Under the pieces are notes generated by a model. It was not told the origin of the DNA and made no database searches. It saw only the letters and a program-made list of their open reading frames with translations. The position numbers and the translations under genes were made by a program. This document shows positions 4,627-9,595 of a stretch of DNA of 9,595 bases, piece after piece. Numbering within the stretch: position 1 is the first letter of the stretch; every line of letters starts with the position of its first letter. Origin of the DNA: DAOTVS01 sp034436375. GTDB taxonomy: Bacteria > Chloroflexota > Anaerolineae > SpSt-313. Location: the NCBI GenBank assembly GCA_034436375.1, contig DAOTVS010000244.1, forward strand, positions 1 to 9,595, in the 5' to 3' direction.

Positions 4627-7077
4627 ATGAACCTGAAAGATATGGAGCTCAAGCCAGAACAATTGCGCAAGGTTTCCGACCCGGCGCAGTTTCATTTCAA
4701 AAGCACCGCTGACCTGGCCACGCTGGAAGAAATGATCGGCCAGGACCGGGCCCGGGCGGCGTTGGATTTTGGGCTGAGCGTACCGGGCGCGGGGTACAAC
4801 ACCTTTGCCCTGGGCCAGGTGGGCACAGGACGCTGGGCACTGGTCAAGCGGATGGTGAATGAAAAGGCCGCCAAGCAGCCGCCGCCCCAGGACTGGCTTT
4901 ACGTCAACAATTTCGATAACCCATCAGCGCCCATTGCCATGGGCCTGCCCCCTGGCACGGGTTGCGAGCTACGCAGGGACATGGATGACCTGGTTGAAAA
5001 CCTGCGCCGCGAGATCCCCCGCGCCTTTGAGAGCGAAGAGTATGAGCGCCAGAAGACGCGCATCGGCCAGGAGTTGCAGGAAAAGCAAAGCCAGATCCTG
5101 AAAGAGATGGAACAGCAGGCCAGGGAAAAGGGGTTCGGCCTGGCGCAGACGCCTATGGGTATGATGCTGGTGCCGCTAGAGCACGGCAAGCCCCTTTCGG
5201 AAAGTGAATACGAGCGCCTGCCAGAACAGGTGAAGGAGCAGACCGAACAGGCCGAAGCCTCTCTGCAACAGCAACTGACGAGCACGCTGCACCGGGCGCG
5301 GTCCATGCAGAAAGAAGCCCAGGATGCGCTGGAAGAACTCGATCGCCAGGTAGCGGCATATGCGACCGGGCATTTGATCGATGATCTGGAGGCCAAGTAT
5401 AAGGATTTTCCCCCCATTAGAGAGCACCTGGAAAAGGTGCGCAAGGATATCATCGAGAATGTCGATCTCTTCCGGCCCGAGGCGGCGCAACAGGGACCGC
5501 TGGCGCAGATGATGGCCTCAGCCCGGGAATCGAGCACGAACCGCTACAAAGTGAACCTGATTGTAGATTCCTGCCAGCAAAAGGGTGCGCCGGTCATCAT
5601 CGAGACCAACCCGACTTACTACAATCTGATTGGCGAGGTGGAACAGGAGGCACAGTTCGGCGCCCTGGTGACCGATTTCACCAAGATCAAGGCCGGCGCC
5701 TTTCATAAGGCCAATGGCGGCTACCTGCTCCTGGAAGCGCGCAATGTGCTGATGAACCCCTTCGCCTATGATGCGCTCAAGCGTGTGCTGAAAGACGGCA
5801 AGATCGAGATCGAGGAGATGGGGGCGCAATATCGCCTCTTCAACACCACCACTCTCGATCCGGAGCCCATTCCGGCACAGGTCAAAGTGGTGCTCATCGG
5901 CGAGCCGGAGATCTATTACCTGCTCTATGAGCTGGATGAGGATTTCCGCACCCTCTTCAAGGTCAAAGCCGATTTTGGTAACGAGGTCGACCGCGATCAG
6001 AGGATGGTGGACGAGTATGCCCTCTTTGTGGCCACTACCGTGCGCGACCAAAAGCTGCGGCCCTTTGGCCCAGATGCAGTGGCCAAGATCGTCGAGTACG
6101 GCTCACGCCTGGTCGAGGATCAGAAAAAACTGGCGACCCGCTTTGCCGAAGTATCCGATATGATCACCGAGGCCAGTTACTGGGCCACACAGGCCGGGCA
6201 CGAAATCGTCACCGCAGACGATGTAAAGCGAGCCATCGACGAAAAGATCTACCGCTCCAATCGCATCCAGGAGCGCATCGAGGAGATGATTGAGCGGGGC
6301 ATGATCATGGTCGACACGCAGGGGGCGGTCACTGGACAGGTGAACGGCCTCTCCGTCTCGATGCTGGGCGACTATGAGTTTGGGCGGCCCAGTCGCATCA
6401 CCGCCCGGACCTATGTGGGCAAGGGCAATGTGGTCAATATCGACCGCGAAGTGGAGATGTCGGGTCCCATCCACAACAAGGGCGTGCTGATCCTTGCGGG
6501 CTATCTGGGTGGCCGCTACGCCCAGGATCTGCCTTTGAGCCTTTCTGCGAGCATTACTTTCGAACAGAGCTATGAAGGCGTGGAGGGTGACAGCGCCTCA
6601 TCCGCCGAGCTGTACGCACTGCTCTCCAGCCTGGCCGACGCGCCGATTCGCCAGAACCTGGCGGTGACGGGCTCGGTAAACCAGCGGGGCGAGGTGCAGC
6701 CTATCGGCGGCGCCAATGCCAAGATTGAAGGGTTTTACGACGTGTGCCGGATCAAGGGGCTGACGGGCGACCAGGGGGTGATGCTGCCGGCTTCGAACGC
6801 CGATAGCCTGATGGTGCGCGAAGATGTGGTGCAGGCGGTGCGCGAGGGCAAGTTCCATATCTATGCCGTCAAGACTGTTGATGAAGGAATCGAGCTCCTG
6901 ACCGGGGTGGCGGCCGGGCAACTGGAAAACGGCAAATACCCCGAAGGATCAATCAACGCCCGGGTGCGGCAGCGGCTGATGGATATGGCCAAGATAGCGC
7001 AACAATTCGCCGCCGAGGAAGAGGAAAAGCCAGAGCGGGAGCGCGAGGTTGCCGGCGTGCACATGGAAAAGCTGTAG
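4627..7077 (+). CDS. LonB-like ATP-dependent serine protease (AAA_32/Lon_C family), 816 aa
   Basis: This soluble protein is of the Lon-related family that lacks the LonA N-terminal substrate domain. The AAA module runs from about residue 15 to 565. The P-loop is GQVGTGR (63-69), with Arg69 where most Walker A motifs have Lys; I recall this substitution as common in the family. A long charged, coiled-coil-like insertion (about 135-270) interrupts the AAA domain, and the Walker B region is GGYLLLEA (364-371). The C-terminal protease domain (about 570-780) has the LonB-style motif EGDSAS with Ser656, and GGANAKIEG with Lys699. The 43-residue spacing equals that of the Lon Ser-Lys dyad. It should degrade or remodel damaged proteins. 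The ATG at 4627 follows AGGAGG (4616-4621). It is divergent from the kinase and ends in a palindrome facing the encapsulin gene. No membrane segment is seen, unlike archaeal LonB. The acidic, charged C-terminal tail is unassigned. Confidence 0.93.
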   Translation: MNLKDMELKPEQLRKVSDPAQFHFKSTADLATLEEMIGQDRARAALDFGLSVPGAGYNTFALGQVGTGRWALVKRMVNEKAAKQPPPQDWLYVNNFDNPSAPIAMGLPPGTGCELRRDMDDLVENLRREIPRAFESEEYERQKTRIGQELQEKQSQILKEMEQQAREKGFGLAQTPMGMMLVPLEHGKPLSESEYERLPEQVKEQTEQAEASLQQQLTSTLHRARSMQKEAQDALEELDRQVAAYATGHLIDDLEAKYKDFPPIREHLEKVRKDIIENVDLFRPEAAQQGPLAQMMASARESSTNRYKVNLIVDSCQQKGAPVIIETNPTYYNLIGEVEQEAQFGALVTDFTKIKAGAFHKANGGYLLLEARNVLMNPFAYDALKRVLKDGKIEIEEMGAQYRLFNTTTLDPEPIPAQVKVVLIGEPEIYYLLYELDEDFRTLFKVKADFGNEVDRDQRMVDEYALFVATTVRDQKLRPFGPDAVAKIVEYGSRLVEDQKKLATRFAEVSDMITEASYWATQAGHEIVTADDVKRAIDEKIYRSNRIQERIEEMIERGMIMVDTQGAVTGQVNGLSVSMLGDYEFGRPSRITARTYVGKGNVVNIDREVEMSGPIHNKGVLILAGYLGGRYAQDLPLSLSASITFEQSYEGVEGDSASSAELYALLSSLADAPIRQNLAVTGSVNQRGEVQPIGGANAKIEGFYDVCRIKGLTGDQGVMLPASNADSLMVREDVVQAVREGKFHIYAVKTVDEGIELLTGVAAGQLENGKYPEGSINARVRQRLMDMAKIAQQFAAEEEEKPEREREVAGVHMEKL

Positions 7078-7159
7078 GAGCTTCACGTTGAGGGAGCACA
7101 CGAAAAGGGGGGGCGGTTTTACGCTCCCCCTTTTCGTGTGCTCCCTCAACGTGAAGCTC
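7078..7159. terminator. Bidirectional terminator within a 38-bp-arm palindrome
   Basis: Bases 7078-7115 pair with 7122-7159 with a single G-T wobble and a six-base loop (GTTTTA). The inner part is a classic terminator for both strands: an A-run (7103-7106), a G-rich stem, the loop, a C-rich stem, and a T-run (7131-7134). The stem then continues for another 25 pairs outside the A/T runs. It begins right after the protease stop (TAG 7075-7077) and includes two of the three bases of the encapsulin stop (complement of 7158-7160). The extended arms are far longer than termination requires and may protect 3' ends, block antisense read-through or mark an inserted element. Confidence 0.9.
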
Positions 7160-8003
7160 AGGCCTGCCCCAACACGCAGATGGCGCCCGGGCGCTTGACG
7201 CGCAGGGCTACTATTTCGAGCACGCGGAAGTGGTGCTGCATGGCCGTGGACTCGAGAAAGGCGATGGTCAAGTCTTGAGAGATAAGCAAGTCCATATTCT
7301 CGGGCCCCGGGGCCACCAGCACAGCCGTATTGGCCGGCAGAGCCGGCGTGACATAGACGCCGCCCCCCACCAGGCGTTTGACCTGGTCGATCTCCAAGAC
7401 GCCCGTATTGCCGAACACCCGGTTGAGCAGCACAAAGAGCTGCGGCGGCACCGCCAGGGCAAAGGGACCGCGGAAGTGGTGCTCCACCAGGGCACGCAGG
7501 GCGTTGCTCACAGCGGCAAAGCCCCCACCGGCCGCGTCCCAATCGCCAAGGGGCACGCGCAGGCGGCCGGTCGCATTGAGAAAGCCCTCCTGCCCCAGCT
7601 CATCATAGCCGTTGAAGATCAGCTGATCCTCACTGCTGGTGACAGCAGAAGCCGCGACACTGGGTGCGGTCGTATCCAGCGGCATCGCTTGCAGCCGGGC
7701 CGACTCCAGGTCGCGCCAGTTGAGGGAGAAATCGCGGTAGAGGATGGGCAGCGACGCGAGCCGACGGCTGTTAACCTGGACGATATCGGTCTCTTCACTA
7801 CCAAGCAGGCTGATGCGCCCCTTTTCTTCAGCGAGATAAGTGTCGGCCGCAAAGCTCTGCACGCCCGGCCCCAGGGGGCCAACGACCGTCAGGAAGCGGC
7901 GCGCGACCAGGGTGCGGCGAGCTACCTGGACGACGGCATCATCGAAGGCTTGCCACTCGACCGGTGTGAGCGGGGCCTGCGAGCGCATGAGATAGTCCGA
8001 CAT
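7158..8003 (-). CDS. Encapsulin shell protein, family 1, 281 aa
   Basis: This is the shell protein of a protein nanocompartment with the HK97 phage-capsid fold. The N-terminal helix reads SQAPLTPVEWQAFDDAV, followed by LVARRFLTVVGPLGPGVQ, as in family 1 encapsulins (linocin M18 type); this region docks cargo on the inner face. Further family features are the strand rich in FSLNWRDLESAR, the IFNGYDELGQEGFLNA loop, RGPFALAVPPQLF, and the C-terminal part LLISQDLTIAFLESTA ending RPGAICVL. Length (281) fits the subunits that usually form 60-mer (T=1) shells, though size here is inferred. The ATG at 8003 is preceded by GGAGG nine bases upstream, and that site overlaps the cargo gene's stop codon. 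The preceding gene encodes the ferritin-like cargo, so the shell should store oxidised iron. The usual C-terminal GYP segment is not seen, so it is a divergent member. Confidence 0.9.
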   Translation of the reverse strand: MSDYLMRSQAPLTPVEWQAFDDAVVQVARRTLVARRFLTVVGPLGPGVQSFAADTYLAEEKGRISLLGSEETDIVQVNSRRLASLPILYRDFSLNWRDLESARLQAMPLDTTAPSVAASAVTSSEDQLIFNGYDELGQEGFLNATGRLRVPLGDWDAAGGGFAAVSNALRALVEHHFRGPFALAVPPQLFVLLNRVFGNTGVLEIDQVKRLVGGGVYVTPALPANTAVLVAPGPENMDLLISQDLTIAFLESTAMQHHFRVLEIVALRVKRPGAICVLGQA

Positions 8004-8011
8004 ACTCAGCT

Positions 8012-8019
8012 CCCTCCTA
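8012..8019 (-). promoter_or_regulatory. Ribosome binding site of encapsulin overlapping cargo stop codon
   Basis: Read on the minus strand the bases are TAGGAGGG. The TAG is the stop of the ferritin-like gene and AGGAGG is the ribosome binding site for the encapsulin ATG at 8003. Ribosomes ending the cargo can therefore re-initiate on the shell gene 13 bases later, an arrangement that usually fixes the ratio of two products. Confidence 0.8.
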
Positions 8020-8406
8020 ACCCTGAGCCTGGCCCAAAAGGCTGCCGACTGTGAGTCGGTTGGCGTTCCCCTGGGCGCCCCGATAAGGGGGTGGCGTCTC
8101 GCTGGGGCCGGAGGGGCTGGCGCCCGAGATGATATCGGCCACATTCTGGGGCGCATCCTGCAGCTCCTGGGCCTGGTAAGGGTCGAGAATGGCCAGGAGC
8201 TGGGTGAACTCGGCCACATGCTCCTTTTCCTCGTCGCGGATATGCGCCAGCACAGCCTTGGCGCGCTCATCGTCTGTTGCATCGATGTGGGCCTGGTAGA
8301 GGTTGGTGGCATCGAGCTCAGCCTCGATATCCACGCGGATGGCGCGCACCAACTCAGACAGGGTCATTTGCCGCGGTGTCAGCTCGATATAGGGATCAGT
8401 AGACAT
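8017..8406 (-). CDS. Encapsulated ferritin-like protein (EncFtn cargo), 129 aa
   Basis: This is the cargo ferroxidase of the encapsulin. Two helices carry the iron site: E30 in AELDATNLY, and E60 and H63 in RDEEKEHVAE. By my alignment from memory these correspond to E32, E62 and H65 of Rhodospirillum rubrum EncFtn. The protein is too short to be a four-helix ferritin; EncFtn forms its site between two chains and assembles into an annular ring. After the helices comes a flexible linker rich in Ser, Pro and Gly (about 94-117), then the targeting peptide LTVGSL (118-123), which binds the inner shell. I chose ATG 8406 rather than the in-frame ATG at 8415 because AAAGGAG lies nine bases before 8406, and 8415 falls next to that site. 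The stop TAG sits within the shell gene's ribosome binding site. At the second site of the family this protein has A29 and D32 instead of two Glu. Confidence 0.92.
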   Translation of the reverse strand: MSTDPYIELTPRQMTLSELVRAIRVDIEAELDATNLYQAHIDATDDERAKAVLAHIRDEEKEHVAEFTQLLAILDPYQAQELQDAPQNVADIISGASPSGPSETPPPYRGAQGNANRLTVGSLLGQAQG

Positions 8407-8447
8407 GAGAATCATCTCCTTTCATGTAAAGACGGCTATCAACGTTC

Positions 8448-9595
8448 TCAGGCCAACTGGGGCGTAGGCTGGGCAACCAGGTCGCGTACCTCATCACCCG
8501 TGAGCTCTTCCTTCTCCGCCAGCCGGGTTGCGATGCGATCGAGGGCGTCACGACGTTCGACCAGCACGCCGCGGGCGCGCTCGAGGGCCTGCTTGAGCAA
8601 GCGCTCCACTTCGCTGTCGATCAGATGCGCCGTATCTTCGCTGTAGGGGCGGGGCCGCCCGAGGTCCTCACCCAGGAAAACGCTGCCGCCCTCCGAGTCA
8701 AAGCTCACCGGGCCCAAATCATGGCCCATACCCCAACTGGAGACCATGCGATGGGCGATCATGGTGGCCTCGCGCAAGTCCGCCTCAGCGCCGGAGGTCT
8801 TGGTGCTGAAAGCAAGCATCTCGCTGGCGCGCCCGGCCAGGAGCACGGCCAGGCGGTCGAGCATATAGTCCTGCTGGTAGATGTGCTGCTCGCCTTCGGG
8901 CAATTGCTGGGTAATGCCCATGGCGCGACCACGGGGCACGATGGTCACCTTGTGGATTGGGTCGGCACGCGGCAACACCACGGCCAGCAGGGCATGCCCG
9001 GCCTCATGATAAGCCAACAGGCCCTTTTCCTCGTCGCCAATCGCCATGCCCTCGCGGCGGAGGCCCATCAACACTTTGTCGCGAGCATCCTCGATATCCG
9101 CATTATCGATGACCGTTTTGCCAGCACGGGCGGCATTGAGGGCGGCTTCATTGAGCAGGTTCTCCAGGTCCGCGCCAGAGAAACCGGGAGTGCCACGAGC
9201 AATCTCATCCAGGTCCACATCAGGCCCCAGCGGCTTGTTGCGGGCATGCACCTGCAGGATGGCCATCCGCTGGCTGCTGCTCGGCAGGTCGATGGTGACC
9301 CGACGATCAAAGCGGCCGGGCCGCAGCAGAGCAGGGTCCAGGATGTCGGGGCGATTGGTAGCCGCCAACACGACCACACCCTCGTTGGGCTCAAAGCCAT
9401 CCATCTCACTCAGGAGCTGGTTCAGGGTTTGCTCGCGCTCATCGTGGCCGCCGCCAATGCCGGCGCCACGCAGGCGGCCGATGGAATCGAGTTCGTCGAC
9501 AAAGATGATGCTGGGGCGGCTGCGCTTGGCTTCCGAGAAGAGATCGCGTACACGGCTGGCCCCGACACCGACGAACATCTCCATAAAATCAGAGC
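8448..9595 (-). CDS. ftsH: FtsH AAA+ zinc metalloprotease, 5' end outside the window
   Basis: The last 381 residues are present and the frame is open to the window edge, where SDF-MEMFVGVGASRVRDLF begins. FtsH is a membrane-anchored hexamer that pulls out and degrades membrane and short-lived regulatory proteins. Visible are Walker B (IIFVDELDS), the second-region-of-homology stretch ATNRPD...LRPGRFDRR with the arginine fingers, the AAA lid (ARGTPGFSGADLENL), and the zinc site HEAGH (complement of 8994-9008). The third ligand Asp is in GAEADLREAT (complement of about 8775-8800). The Walker A motif and the N-terminal membrane helices lie beyond 9595. The C-terminus is short, ending at TGA 41 bases before the ferritin-like gene on the same strand with no terminator between them, so co-transcription with the encapsulin pair is likely. 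Confidence 0.96.
   Translation of the reverse strand, partial: SDFMEMFVGVGASRVRDLFSEAKRSRPSIIFVDELDSIGRLRGAGIGGGHDEREQTLNQLLSEMDGFEPNEGVVVLAATNRPDILDPALLRPGRFDRRVTIDLPSSSQRMAILQVHARNKPLGPDVDLDEIARGTPGFSGADLENLLNEAALNAARAGKTVIDNADIEDARDKVLMGLRREGMAIGDEEKGLLAYHEAGHALLAVVLPRADPIHKVTIVPRGRAMGITQQLPEGEQHIYQQDYMLDRLAVLLAGRASEMLAFSTKTSGAEADLREATMIAHRMVSSWGMGHDLGPVSFDSEGGSVFLGEDLGRPRPYSEDTAHLIDSEVERLLKQALERARGVLVERRDALDRIATRLAEKEELTGDEVRDLVAQPTPQLA

Noticed and set aside
7230..8054. Open frame of 274 codons on the plus strand
   Set aside because: It is antisense to the encapsulin gene, with a composition (His, Gln, Arg, Gly-rich) typical of a GC-rich shadow frame.

Overview
The window reads as a GC-rich bacterial chromosome segment. 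I would guess Chloroflexota (Anaerolineae/Caldilineae-like), from the gene content and from intergenic arrays of a 7-base unit that resemble repeats I remember from that phylum. This assignment is inference; no rRNA or other phylogenetic marker is present. Intact genes are packed tightly, with gaps mostly under 150 bases and two larger gaps filled by the same family of non-coding repeat.

Left part (1-2025, + strand). The window opens with the last 33 codons of what looks like dnaK. After it come a doubtful 71-residue reading frame, a 146-residue protein ending in a heavy-metal-associated (HMA-like) fold without the usual cysteines, repeat copy 1, a small three-helix membrane protein of the GlsB/YeaQ/YmgE type, and a two-CBS-domain regulator. 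Centre (2039-7077). A large membrane histidine kinase (- strand) converges on the CBS gene, and the two are separated by a 28-bp-arm bidirectional terminator. The kinase diverges from a LonB-like ATP-dependent protease (+ strand) across a 363-bp gap filled by repeat copy 2. Right part (7078-9595, - strand). A 38-bp-arm palindrome separates the protease from an oppositely oriented operon, read right to left: ftsH (5' end outside the window), an encapsulated ferritin-like protein, and a family 1 encapsulin shell protein.

The most notable system is the encapsulin nanocompartment. The ferritin-like cargo carries the Glu/Glu-His iron site, a flexible Pro/Gly-rich linker and an LTVGSL targeting peptide. 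Its stop codon lies inside the ribosome binding site of the shell gene, so the two should be translationally coupled. The neighbourhood (DnaK, LonB-like protease, FtsH, CBS sensor, stress-type membrane protein, orphan histidine kinase) suggests a stress, proteostasis and iron-storage district. Both intergenic repeats end in a conserved block that matches the sigma-54 -24/-12 consensus, just upstream of the membrane protein gene and the protease gene. This is worth testing, but it may be a coincidence of repeat homology.
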